A stretch of DNA of 7,442 nucleotides from JAJRVH01 sp964505995 (lineage in GTDB: Bacteria; Pseudomonadota; Zetaproteobacteria; Mariprofundales; Mariprofundaceae), in assembly GCA_964505995.1 (NCBI GenBank), contig CAZDLB010000084.1, forward strand, positions 1 to 7,442. Reading direction: 5' to 3'. Positions 1-6,213 of this stretch are shown here, piece by piece (within the stretch, counting starts at the first letter, position 1; the number at the start of each line of letters is the position of its first letter). The notes under the pieces are model-generated. The model did no database searches. It worked only from the letters and a program-made list of their open reading frames with translations, and was not told the DNA's origin. Made by a program: the position numbers and the translations under genes.

Positions 1-1274
1 GCCGCCTCGATCAGCGCCCAGGGCATGTCCCCGGCTTCAGCGTTGAGAACCTCGAGCACATGGCTGCGCGTGGCGTCATCCAGCGAAGCGAACCAGCCCA
101 GCGTCGTGTCATTGTCATGCGTGCCGGTATAGACCACGGCATTCGGCTCGTGATTGGCCGGCAGATAGGGGTTGTCGTCGCCGGAGCCGAACGCGAATTG
201 CAGGATCTTCATGCCCGGCAGGCCGTATTTCTGCCGCAGCGCCGTGACCTCCTCGGTGATGATGCCGAGATCCTCGGCGATCAGCGGCAGGCTGCCCAGC
301 GCCTGATGCACGGCGCCCAGCAGCGCATCGCCGGGGGCCTTGCGCCACTCGCCGATGACGCCGTCCTCGCTGTTGCCGGGAATCGCCCAGTAGGCCTCCA
401 GCCCGCGGAAATGGTCGATGCGCAGCATGTGCATGCGTGAAAGCTGACGCTGGATGCGCCGGATCCACCAGCCGAAACCCTCGGCTTCCAGTCTTTCCCA
501 GCGATACAGCGGATTGCCCCAGCGCTGACCGGACTCGGAGAAATAGTCGGGCGGCACGCCGGCCACCTCGTCACACAGGCCGAGGTGGTTGATGGTGAAA
601 TAGGACGGATGCGTCCACACATCGGCGGAGTCATGGGCCACATAGATCGGCAGGTCGCCGAAGAGCTGCACGCCGCGATGCTCGGCATGCTGTTTCAGGG
701 CCAGCCACTGACGATCGAAGATCAGCTGTTCGAAGATGACCTGCTGCACCCAGGGCGCATAATCCGATGAGGCCTGACGCAGGGCATCGGGATCGCGATC
801 GCGCAGCGGCTCCGGCCATTCCCACCATGGACGGTTGCGATAGGCGCGCTTGAGTGCCGAGAACAGCGCAAAATCCTCCAGCCAGTCCTTCTGGGTCTCG
901 CGATAGGCCTCGACGGCCCGCGCCAGTTCCGGCTCCTGTCCGACCTGCTGCCAGAAGCGCTGCGATGCCATCTCGCGCAGCCGGGCATGATCCGGCCTGT
1001 CCGGAATCGGCCCGTCCAGCCATCCGAAGCGCACGCATTCGCGCAGGTCGATCAGATCCGGGTTGCCGGCAAACGAGGAAAGGGATTCATACGGCGAGCC
1101 GTGTCCGTGCGTTGGCCCCAGCGGCAGGAACTGCCAGACCGAGAATCCGGCATCGGCGATGCGATCGATGAAGCCCTGGGCCTCCTCGCCAAGCACGCCT
1201 GAGGCGAACGGGCCTGGCAGCGAGCTGACATGCAGCAGCACCGCGGAGCGACGGGTATCGAGCCACTCACGCAC
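1..1274 (-). CDS. malQ: 4-alpha-glucanotransferase (amylomaltase), GH77, C-terminus cut by window edge
   Basis: This GH77 enzyme moves alpha-1,4-glucan segments between malto-oligosaccharides and releases glucose; it is cytoplasmic. The visible 424 residues carry the family's hallmarks: VLLHVSSLPGPF (about 12-23), WQFLPLGPTHGHGSPY (47-62), GDLPIYVAHDSADVW (206-220), VAGVPPDYF with WGNPLYRW (238-259), the nucleophile in RIDHFRG (D287), the acid/base in IAEDLG (E334) and the third carboxylate in THDNDT (D387). The family is usually near 500 residues, so about 75 residues and the stop lie past the left edge. The start is the GTG at 1274-1272, which gives an N-terminus REWLDTRRSAVLLH typical of short MalQ proteins; no in-frame start lies between it and the GH57 stop. 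No Shine-Dalgarno precedes it (CACCTCTCCC is directly upstream), so translation probably depends on coupling to the GH57 gene 27 bases away. It is the last visible gene of the glgC-GH57-malQ unit and would recycle oligosaccharides released by GH57. No frameshift or missing catalytic residue is seen. Confidence 0.96.
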   Translation of the reverse strand, partial: MREWLDTRRSAVLLHVSSLPGPFASGVLGEEAQGFIDRIADAGFSVWQFLPLGPTHGHGSPYESLSSFAGNPDLIDLRECVRFGWLDGPIPDRPDHARLREMASQRFWQQVGQEPELARAVEAYRETQKDWLEDFALFSALKRAYRNRPWWEWPEPLRDRDPDALRQASSDYAPWVQQVIFEQLIFDRQWLALKQHAEHRGVQLFGDLPIYVAHDSADVWTHPSYFTINHLGLCDEVAGVPPDYFSESGQRWGNPLYRWERLEAEGFGWWIRRIQRQLSRMHMLRIDHFRGLEAYWAIPGNSEDGVIGEWRKAPGDALLGAVHQALGSLPLIAEDLGIITEEVTALRQKYGLPGMKILQFAFGSGDDNPYLPANHEPNAVVYTGTHDNDTTLGWFASLDDATRSHVLEVLNAEAGDMPWALIEA

Positions 1275-1302
1275 GGGAGAGGTGAATGATGCGATATGGC
1301 AT
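1267..1302 (-). other. 11-codon mini-ORF bridging the GH57 stop and malQ start
   Basis: An ATG at 1302-1300 shares its A with the GH57 stop codon (TGATG). It opens an 11-residue frame, MPYRIIHLSRA, that ends with TGA at 1269-1267, just past the malQ GTG start (1274-1272). It has no Shine-Dalgarno of its own. It is far too short to call a protein gene. It could serve as a reinitiation relay that carries terminating ribosomes onto the malQ start, which lacks a Shine-Dalgarno too. This role is inference; the same layout recurs at the pgm/glgB junction. Confidence 0.25.
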
Positions 1303-2999
1303 CACGAATCCGCGCCGCCGCGGCGCATCGTGCCGCCGCCCTCGGCATCCCCGCCGCCGGAGGATATGCTGATGCTCAGCGAGGCCGGCTGCGGCAGCCC
1401 GAGCAGCTGGTAAAGCCTGGCCAGGTGCTGGCGGTAGAGCTGGTCGAAGTCTCGCACCGCAGCGCCCGGATTGTAGTCGCCAAACCACCAGCACCAGTCC
1501 GATCCCTCGCAGATGCGCAGCTGTTCCCGGGCCGCCTCCTGCTGTTCATCGGACAGACGGTCAATGTTCGCATCGAAGGCCTTCTTCGCCTCGATCAGAA
1601 GCTCCCAGCCGCGGGTCTTGTCCGCATCGCCGATCCAGGTGGACAGGTTGCCATAGACCCACGAGCCCGGCGTCAGGTGCGGCAGACGATCCTTGCAGGG
1701 GTGTTCGTTCAGGTAATCGCTGAACGTCGTCAGCACATAATCGTCATGATCGGCCACCGCCTGATACAGCTGCTCGAGGAAGGGCAGGCCGTTCTGATCG
1801 TAATGCTCCCAGGCATTCTCGCCATCCATGATGATGGCCACGATCGGCGCCTCCATGCCCTGGGTGCGGTGGCGGATCGCGGCCAGCTCATGCATGAAAT
1901 TGGCCACGGCATCCTCGGTGCGCCAGCGCGAATATTCGAAGCCGATCAGATCGGAAAGCCGATCGTCGCGGAAGAAGCAGCAGATCTCCTCCTCGCCTTC
2001 GCCGACCAGCCATGGGTGATACAGGTCGCGGTTGCCCTGCTGTTCGCGCAGGTTGAACCTCAGCGAGTGATGCAGCACCGATTCGCCGGTCGCGCACCAC
2101 CGGAAGCCGGCTCGACCGAGAAGCGCCAGCGTAGCCTCGGAAACCGCGCCCTCGGCCGGCCAGACACCGGCCGGCACATGACCGAAAACCCGTTCATGCG
2201 AGGCTTTCGCCAGTTCGATATGCTCGATGGCGCGCTGCTCGCCGCCGGGATAGGGTTCTTCGGGAATCAGTGCATCGGGCACGGTTGCCCGGGCGGTCTC
2301 GAAATCGAGCATCAGCGGGATGATCGGATGGGCATAGGGGGTGGTCGTCAGCTCGATGCGTCCGGCCTCGACGAGCTTGCGATGCTTCTCCGGAATCTCG
2401 TCGAGCAGGCCTGCGATCAGCGTGATCAGGTCGCGCCGGTCCTGATAGGTGAAATCCCGGCCCTTCTCGATCAGGCGCCGTGCGACGAAATTGTTGCGGC
2501 GCACGGTCTCGCCCAGCCAGGCCAGATGATACCAGGTGACCAGATCGCTGAAATAGTTGCCGCCGAGGTATTCGGTGCCGTCGTGCGCCTTCGCATGCTC
2601 GGCCAGATTGAACAGCCGGCTGTAGGCCGGATAGCGGTGCAGGTTGCGTTCATGGTTCAGCCGGAAGCAGGTCTCCAGCAGGTAGTCGCGCGTGCGCTGG
2701 TCGTAGTCGGCGGTTTCATGCGCCAGCGCAGCCAGCAGCGGATCGGGCAGCCCGATCTGGGCGTTGTCCAGCCAGCGGCGCAGATGCTTTGCGTAGTCCT
2801 CGATCTGCGCGGTCAGCGACGGCACATAGTTGATCACGGCCCGGGCCTTCGGGTTCTGCTCCAGGATCACGGCCATATCGGTGTAATCCTTCATCGCATG
2901 CAGATAGACCCAGGGCAGGTGATAGCGGCCGGTGTCGGCCTCGCGATAGAAGGGCTGGTGCATGTGCCAGTAGAAGACAACGGAAAGCGGTCGAGTCAT
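1302..2999 (-). CDS. GH57 glycoside hydrolase, amylopullulanase/alpha-amylase-like
   Basis: The product is a 565-residue retaining alpha-glucan hydrolase of family GH57, probably cytoplasmic (no signal peptide). The five conserved GH57 regions are visible: WHMHQPF (11-17); TTTPYAHPIIPL (218-229); GVWPAEGAVS (278-287) with the nucleophile E283; IIMDGENAWEHY (389-400) with the proton donor D392; and GSWVYGNLSTWIGDADKTRGW (445-465). EGSDWCWWFGD (498-508) is also typical. The form of regions 3 and 4 (WPAEG, DGENAWE) matches amylopullulanase-like GH57 proteins, not GH57 branching enzymes or 4-alpha-glucanotransferases; most close bacterial relatives are, to my knowledge, uncharacterised, so the exact specificity (alpha-1,4, alpha-1,6 or both) is open. 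The start at 2999 is set by AAGGAG five bases upstream; the frame stays open to 3086, but that extension does not look like a GH57 N-terminus. The last 25 residues are a Ser/Gly-rich, probably disordered tail. It lies between glgC and malQ, which suggests trimming or debranching of storage glucan, perhaps in place of GlgX. Confidence 0.93.
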   Translation of the reverse strand: MTRPLSVVFYWHMHQPFYREADTGRYHLPWVYLHAMKDYTDMAVILEQNPKARAVINYVPSLTAQIEDYAKHLRRWLDNAQIGLPDPLLAALAHETADYDQRTRDYLLETCFRLNHERNLHRYPAYSRLFNLAEHAKAHDGTEYLGGNYFSDLVTWYHLAWLGETVRRNNFVARRLIEKGRDFTYQDRRDLITLIAGLLDEIPEKHRKLVEAGRIELTTTPYAHPIIPLMLDFETARATVPDALIPEEPYPGGEQRAIEHIELAKASHERVFGHVPAGVWPAEGAVSEATLALLGRAGFRWCATGESVLHHSLRFNLREQQGNRDLYHPWLVGEGEEEICCFFRDDRLSDLIGFEYSRWRTEDAVANFMHELAAIRHRTQGMEAPIVAIIMDGENAWEHYDQNGLPFLEQLYQAVADHDDYVLTTFSDYLNEHPCKDRLPHLTPGSWVYGNLSTWIGDADKTRGWELLIEAKKAFDANIDRLSDEQQEAAREQLRICEGSDWCWWFGDYNPGAAVRDFDQLYRQHLARLYQLLGLPQPASLSISISSGGGDAEGGGTMRRGGADS

Positions 3000-3002
3000 G
3001 GA

Positions 3003-3010
3003 CACTCCTT
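3003..3010 (-). promoter_or_regulatory. Shine-Dalgarno of the GH57 gene (decides the start)
   Basis: On the minus strand AAGGAGTG is followed within a few bases by the ATG at 2999-2997. This is the only good ribosome binding site near the gene's 5' end. It supports a protein beginning MTRPLSVVFYWHMHQ over the 29-residue longer form starting at 3086. Confidence 0.8.
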
Positions 3011-3039
3011 CGTTCGTGCCGGGATCGGCGGACTTGCTG

Positions 3040-3067
3040 CCGGATGTCATCGGACAGAGACATCCGG
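3040..3067. repeat. Perfect 9-bp inverted repeat in the GH57 leader
   Basis: CCGGATGTC (3040-3048) and GACATCCGG (3059-3067) are exact reverse complements separated by 10 bases. The centre lies about 54 bases upstream of the GH57 start. No T-run follows on either strand, so it does not read as an intrinsic terminator. It could be an operator dyad or a stem-loop that stabilises or separates the mRNA segments for glgC and GH57; the sequence alone does not decide. Confidence 0.55.
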
Positions 3068-3123
3068 ACCGCGAAGCCTTGCCCATGCGGCCGGCATATC
3101 AAGCATCCGCGTTGTGTGGATAA

Positions 3124-4389
3124 TCAGACCTCGTGCAGGTTCTGGCCCAGCATCTCGGGCGTGACCAGAACGATGCCACCCTCGCTGACATAGAAGCGTT
3201 TCGCGTCCTCTTCGAGGTTTTCGCCAATCACCGTGCCTTCGGGGATGATCGCCCCCTTGTCGATGACACAGCGCCGGATGCGACAATGCTCCATGATCTC
3301 GACCTCGGGCAGGACGACGGCATCCTCGACCAGCGAATAGGAATGCACGCGCACGCTGGAGAACAGCACCGAATGGCGCACCGTGGAGCCGGTGATCAGG
3401 CAGCCGCCGGAGACCAGCGAGTCCACGGCATGGCCGCGCCGATTGTCGTCATCGAAGGCGAACTTCGCCGGCGGCAGCTGCTCCTGATAGGTCCAGATCG
3501 GCCAGTTCTTGTCGTACATGTTCAGTTCCGGTGTCAGGTCGGCCAGGTTGATGTTCGCCTCCCAGTAGGCATCGATCGTGCCGACATCGCGCCAGTAGCC
3601 GGGCGAACCGGTATTGGCGTTCATGAAGCGGAAGGCGAAGGCATTGTCGTGCTCGATTGCATGCGGGATGATGTCGTGGCCGAAATCATGGGTCGAGTTC
3701 TCGTCGGCCGCATCCTCGCGCAGGCGTCGCCGCAGGTAATCGGCGGTAAAGACATAGATGCCCATCGAGGCCAGCGCCCGGCTGTCATCGTCGGGCATCG
3801 GCTTCGGGTTTTCCGGCTTCTCGGCGAATTCGACGATGCGCCCCTCGTCATTGACGGCCATGACGCCGAAGGCCTTCGCGTCCTCGATCGGCACCGGGAT
3901 GCAGCCCACCGTGATGTCCGCGCCGGTGGCCGCGTGCGCGGCGATCATCTTGCCATAGTCCATCTTGTAGATGTGATCGCCGGCCAGGATGATCACATAT
4001 TCGGGATTGTAATGGCGGATGATGTCGAGATTCTGATACACGGCATCGGCCGTACCCTCGTACCAGCCCTCACCGACGCGCTGCTGCGCCGGCAGCACCT
4101 CCATGAATTCGCCGAACTGGCCGCCGGAGAGGAAGCTCCAGCCACGCTGCAGATGTCGCTGCAGCGAATGCGACTTGTATTGCGTGATCACCGAGATGCG
4201 GCGGATGCCGGAATTGATGCAGTTGGACATCGGGAAATCGATGATGCGGAACTTGCCGCCGAAGGGCACGGCCGGCTTGGCCCGCCAGTCGGTCAGCGCC
4301 TTCAGTCTCGAGCCTCGGCCTCCGGCCAGCACCAGCGCGACGGTATTCGCGGTCAGTTTGCTGATGTTGCGTTCCATTTGCAGGCCCAT
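3124..4389 (-). CDS. glgC: Glucose-1-phosphate adenylyltransferase (ADP-glucose pyrophosphorylase)
   Basis: GlgC makes ADP-glucose and pyrophosphate from ATP and glucose-1-phosphate, the committed and usually allosteric step of bacterial glycogen synthesis; it works as a cytoplasmic homotetramer. The 421 residues are full length. The N-terminal nucleotidyltransferase domain shows LAGGRGSRLKALTD (21-34), RAKPAVPFGGKFRIIDFPMSN (36-56), WYEGTADAVYQN (109-120), the catalytic and metal-binding stretch LAGDHIYKMDY (135-145), the sugar-phosphate region FAEKP (188-192) and SMGIYVF (208-214). The C-terminal left-handed beta-helix runs from about 320, including SLVSGGCLITGS (324-335) and VIPEG-like IIPEGTVIGE (381-390). 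W35 occupies the place of E. coli Lys39, the fructose-1,6-bisphosphate activator site. The ATG at 4389 follows GGGGAGG by five bases; an internal ATG at 4377 (MERNIS) is less well placed. It is first in the leftward unit, divergent from pgm, which supplies its substrate. Confidence 0.98.
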   Translation of the reverse strand: MGLQMERNISKLTANTVALVLAGGRGSRLKALTDWRAKPAVPFGGKFRIIDFPMSNCINSGIRRISVITQYKSHSLQRHLQRGWSFLSGGQFGEFMEVLPAQQRVGEGWYEGTADAVYQNLDIIRHYNPEYVIILAGDHIYKMDYGKMIAAHAATGADITVGCIPVPIEDAKAFGVMAVNDEGRIVEFAEKPENPKPMPDDDSRALASMGIYVFTADYLRRRLREDAADENSTHDFGHDIIPHAIEHDNAFAFRFMNANTGSPGYWRDVGTIDAYWEANINLADLTPELNMYDKNWPIWTYQEQLPPAKFAFDDDNRRGHAVDSLVSGGCLITGSTVRHSVLFSSVRVHSYSLVEDAVVLPEVEIMEHCRIRRCVIDKGAIIPEGTVIGENLEEDAKRFYVSEGGIVLVTPEMLGQNLHEV

Positions 4390-4419
4390 GGCTGCCTCCC
4401 CGATGCAGAGCCGCGACCA

Positions 4420-4435
4420 GGGCCGGTTGCGGCCC
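4420..4435 (-). other. GC-only stem-loop in the glgC leader, with an overlapping direct repeat
   Basis: On the minus strand GGGCCG-CAAC-CGGCCC gives a perfect 6-bp all-GC stem with a 4-base loop, ending about 18 bases upstream of the glgC Shine-Dalgarno. The same stretch contains a near-tandem repeat on the plus strand, GGCCGGTTGC (4421-4430) then GGCCCGGTTGC (4431-4441). No T-run follows, so it is not a terminator. It could affect mRNA stability or ribosome access. Confidence 0.4.
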
Positions 4436-4461
4436 GGTTGCTCATCCTGAACTTGCGCACC

Positions 4462-4490
4462 AGACTAGCAGAGATGATCGGCCGAATAAA
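4462..4490 (-). promoter_or_regulatory. Weak candidate promoter for glgC
   Basis: On the minus strand TGCTAGTCT (4470-4462) resembles an extended -10 element. Seventeen bases upstream of its hexamer is TTTATT (4490-4485), a poor -35. The leader to the glgC start would be about 65 bases. Hexamer matches are only about half of consensus, so this is a suggestion; the -35 overlaps the palindrome at 4478-4485, which would suit a regulator site. Confidence 0.25.
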
Positions 4491-4513
4491 CCGCCGGCGG
4501 ATGGATGCGCATC
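4478..4513. promoter_or_regulatory. Cluster of three perfect palindromes, possible operator region
   Basis: Three exact palindromes sit within 36 bases: TCGGCCGA (4478-4485), CCGCCGGCGG (4491-4500) and GATGCGCATC (4504-4513), separated by 5 and 3 bases. They lie between the divergent starts, about 90-125 bases from glgC and 70-105 from pgm, where a shared regulator would bind. I cannot match them to a known operator. GC-rich sequence makes short palindromes such as CCGCCGGCGG more likely by chance, so the AT-containing one, GATGCGCATC, is the best single candidate. Confidence 0.35.
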
Positions 4514-4581
4514 GTGCGTTTGCCCTGATTCCGGGGTAGGGTGTCGCCTGGCTTCGATACGAATGCTCCGGGAGGATCAGC

Positions 4582-6213
4582 ATGCAGATCAGAGAGGTTC
4601 CCACTCAGCCGTTCGAGGGACAGCGTCCGGGCACGTCCGGGCTTCGCAAGAAGGTTCGGGTGTTTCAGCAGCCGCATTATCTGGAGAACTTCGTGCAGTC
4701 CACGTTCGACTGCATCGGCGATGTTTCCGGCAAGACGCTGGTGCTCGGTGGCGATGGCCGTTTCTACAACCGCACGGCGATCCAGACGATCCTGAAGATG
4801 GCGGCGGCCAACGGTTTCGGGCGCGTGCTCGTCGGCCGCGGCGGCATCCTTTCCACGCCCGCGGCCTCCTGCGTGATCCGCAAACACCGGGCCCATGGCG
4901 GCCTGATCCTTTCGGCCAGCCACAATCCCGGCGGCCCCGATGAGGATTTCGGCATCAAGTACAACATCGCCAACGGCGGCCCGGCGCCCGAGTCGGTGAC
5001 CGAGGCCATCCATGCGCGCACGCTGTGCATCGAGGCCTACCGCATGCTCGAGGCCGACGATATCGACCTGGACCGTCCCGGACAGACCCGGCTGGGCGAG
5101 ATGCAGATCGAGGTCATCGATCCGGTTGCCGACTATGCCGAGCTGATGCAGTCGCTGTTCGATTTCGATGCGATCCGGGAACTTCTGGCCGGAGGTTTCC
5201 GCATCGCCTTCGATGCGATGCATGCCGTGACCGGCCCCTATGCGAAGGCGATTCTCGAGGGCATGCTCGGCGCGCCGGCCGGCACGGTCATGAACGGCGA
5301 GCCGAAAGAGGATTTTGGCGGCGGCCATCCGGACCCGAATCTGACCTATGCGCATGATCTGGTGGAGATCATGAATGGCGAGGACGCGCCGGATTTCGGT
5401 GCGGCCTCCGATGGCGACGGGGATCGCAACATGATCCTCGGCCGCCGCTTCTTCGTGACCCCGAGCGACTCGCTGGCCGTGCTGGCGGCCAATGCCACGC
5501 TGGCGCCCGGCTACCGCGATGGGCTGGCCGGCATCGCGCGTTCGATGCCGACATCATGCGCCGCCGATCGCGTCGCCGAGAAACTCGGCATCGCCTGCTA
5601 TGAAACGCCGACCGGTTGGAAGTTCTTCGGCAATCTGATGGATGCCGGCAAGGTGACGCTCTGCGGCGAGGAGTCCTTCGGCACCGGCTCGAACCATGTG
5701 CGCGAGAAGGATGGCCTGTGGGCGGTGCTGTTCTGGCTGAATGTGCTCGCCGCGCGCCGGGAATCGGTGGAGGCGATCGTGCGCGCGCACTGGCGCGAAT
5801 ACGGCCGCAACTACTATTCCCGCCACGACTATGAGGGCGTGGATGCCGATGCGGCCGCGCGGGTGCTGCAGAATGTGCGCGATCAGTTCGCCAGCCTGCC
5901 GGGCCGGATGCTGGCGCATCGCAGGGTGGATCATTGCGACGATTTCTCCTATACCGATCCGGTGGACGGCTCGATCAGCAGCAACCAGGGCGTTCGCATC
6001 CTGTTCGAGGACGGCTCGCGCATCATCTTCCGCCTCTCCGGCACCGGCACGAGTGGCGCGACGATCCGCCTGTACCTGGAGTCCTTCGAGGCCGATCCGG
6101 AAAGGCAGGGGATGGATGCGCAGCAGGCGCTGGCGTCGATGATCGCCGCGGCCGATGAGGTTTCGCAGCTGAAGGCATTGACCGGACGCGATCGTCCGAC
6201 CGTCATCACCTGA
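4582..6213 (+). CDS. pgm: Alpha-D-glucose phosphoglucomutase
   Basis: This enzyme interconverts glucose-6-phosphate and glucose-1-phosphate in the cytoplasm through a phosphoserine intermediate, feeding GlgC in synthesis and returning carbon to glycolysis in breakdown. The 543 residues match the PGM1-like branch of the alpha-D-phosphohexomutases. Visible landmarks are RPGTSGLRKK (15-24), the active-site loop LSASHNPGG (110-118, phosphoserine S113), the magnesium loop SDGDGDRN (276-283), the sugar-specificity loop GEESFGTGS (362-370) and the phosphate-binding RLSGTGTSG (484-492). Length is normal for the branch. The ATG at 4582 follows GGGAGGA with good spacing, and the N-terminal IREVPTQPFEGQRPGTSG is as expected. 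It opens the rightward unit, with glgB 34 bases downstream. The stop codon is part of a TGATG overlap with a mini-ORF leading into glgB. Nothing is truncated or missing. Confidence 0.98.
   Translation: MQIREVPTQPFEGQRPGTSGLRKKVRVFQQPHYLENFVQSTFDCIGDVSGKTLVLGGDGRFYNRTAIQTILKMAAANGFGRVLVGRGGILSTPAASCVIRKHRAHGGLILSASHNPGGPDEDFGIKYNIANGGPAPESVTEAIHARTLCIEAYRMLEADDIDLDRPGQTRLGEMQIEVIDPVADYAELMQSLFDFDAIRELLAGGFRIAFDAMHAVTGPYAKAILEGMLGAPAGTVMNGEPKEDFGGGHPDPNLTYAHDLVEIMNGEDAPDFGAASDGDGDRNMILGRRFFVTPSDSLAVLAANATLAPGYRDGLAGIARSMPTSCAADRVAEKLGIACYETPTGWKFFGNLMDAGKVTLCGEESFGTGSNHVREKDGLWAVLFWLNVLAARRESVEAIVRAHWREYGRNYYSRHDYEGVDADAAARVLQNVRDQFASLPGRMLAHRRVDHCDDFSYTDPVDGSISSNQGVRILFEDGSRIIFRLSGTGTSGATIRLYLESFEADPERQGMDAQQALASMIAAADEVSQLKALTGRDRPTVIT

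Larger units (their letters stand above)
3000..3123 (-). other. glgC-GH57 intergenic spacer, no gene
   Basis: These 124 bases separate the glgC stop from the GH57 start. They are longer than needed for a ribosome binding site, so they may hold an internal promoter, an operator or an mRNA processing site. I see no convincing -35/-10 pair and no rho-independent terminator, because no hairpin is followed by a T-run. Besides the perfect dyad at 3040-3067 there is a weaker nested one at 3078-3103 (CTTG/CAAG outside, ATGC/GCAT inside). Co-transcription with glgC remains the simplest reading. Confidence 0.5.
4390..4581. promoter_or_regulatory. Divergent glgC / pgm promoter region
   Basis: These 192 bases lie between the divergent start codons of glgC and pgm and hold no gene. 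They include both ribosome binding sites (GGGGAGG for glgC at 4395-4401, GGAGG for pgm at 4571-4575), a stem-loop and direct repeat in the glgC leader (4420-4441), a weak glgC promoter candidate (4462-4490), a run of three palindromes (4478-4513) and a small dyad TTCG-ATA-CGAA (4553-4563) just before the pgm Shine-Dalgarno. I find no convincing sigma-70 pair for pgm. That could mean an activator-dependent or alternative-sigma promoter, but absence by eye is weak evidence. Confidence 0.75.

Noticed and set aside
1302..1304. The GH57 TGA as a selenocysteine codon
   Set aside because: GH57 enzymes have no known selenocysteine, the protein is complete at this point and I see no clear SECIS-like hairpin directly after the TGA. 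Plain termination is far more likely.
3040..3067. The dyad as a rho-independent terminator of glgC
   Set aside because: Neither strand has a T-run after the stem, and the 10-base loop is large for an intrinsic terminator.
3000..3086. Longer GH57 start at 3086 adding 29 residues
   Set aside because: The extension (beginning MGKASRSGCLCP) has no family resemblance, has no good ribosome binding site and would put the dyad at 3040-3067 inside the coding sequence. AAGGAG before the ATG at 2999 is decisive.
1296..3164. A 622-codon plus-strand open frame opposite GH57
   Set aside because: It is antisense to a clear GH57 protein with all catalytic motifs. It lies in the codon-aligned register (its first base pairs with the sense third base), where stops arise only from sense TTA, CTA or TCA codons, which are rare in this GC-rich genome. 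Its translation resembles no family I recognise.
3133..4539. A 468-codon plus-strand open frame opposite glgC
   Set aside because: Same codon-aligned antisense register as the frame opposite GH57, explained by the rarity of TTA, CTA and TCA codons in glgC. No recognisable motif.
4520..4564. Sigma-70 promoter for pgm using TTGCCC (4520) with TAGGGT (4537) or TACGAA (4558)
   Set aside because: The spacers are wrong (11 or 32 bases) and the second -10 would place the transcription start almost at the Shine-Dalgarno.
4465..5355. A 296-codon minus-strand frame opposite pgm, with similar frames at 5554-6477 and 6206-7354
   Set aside because: All are in the same codon-aligned antisense register to pgm and glgB, whose protein motifs are unmistakable. 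They are composition shadows.
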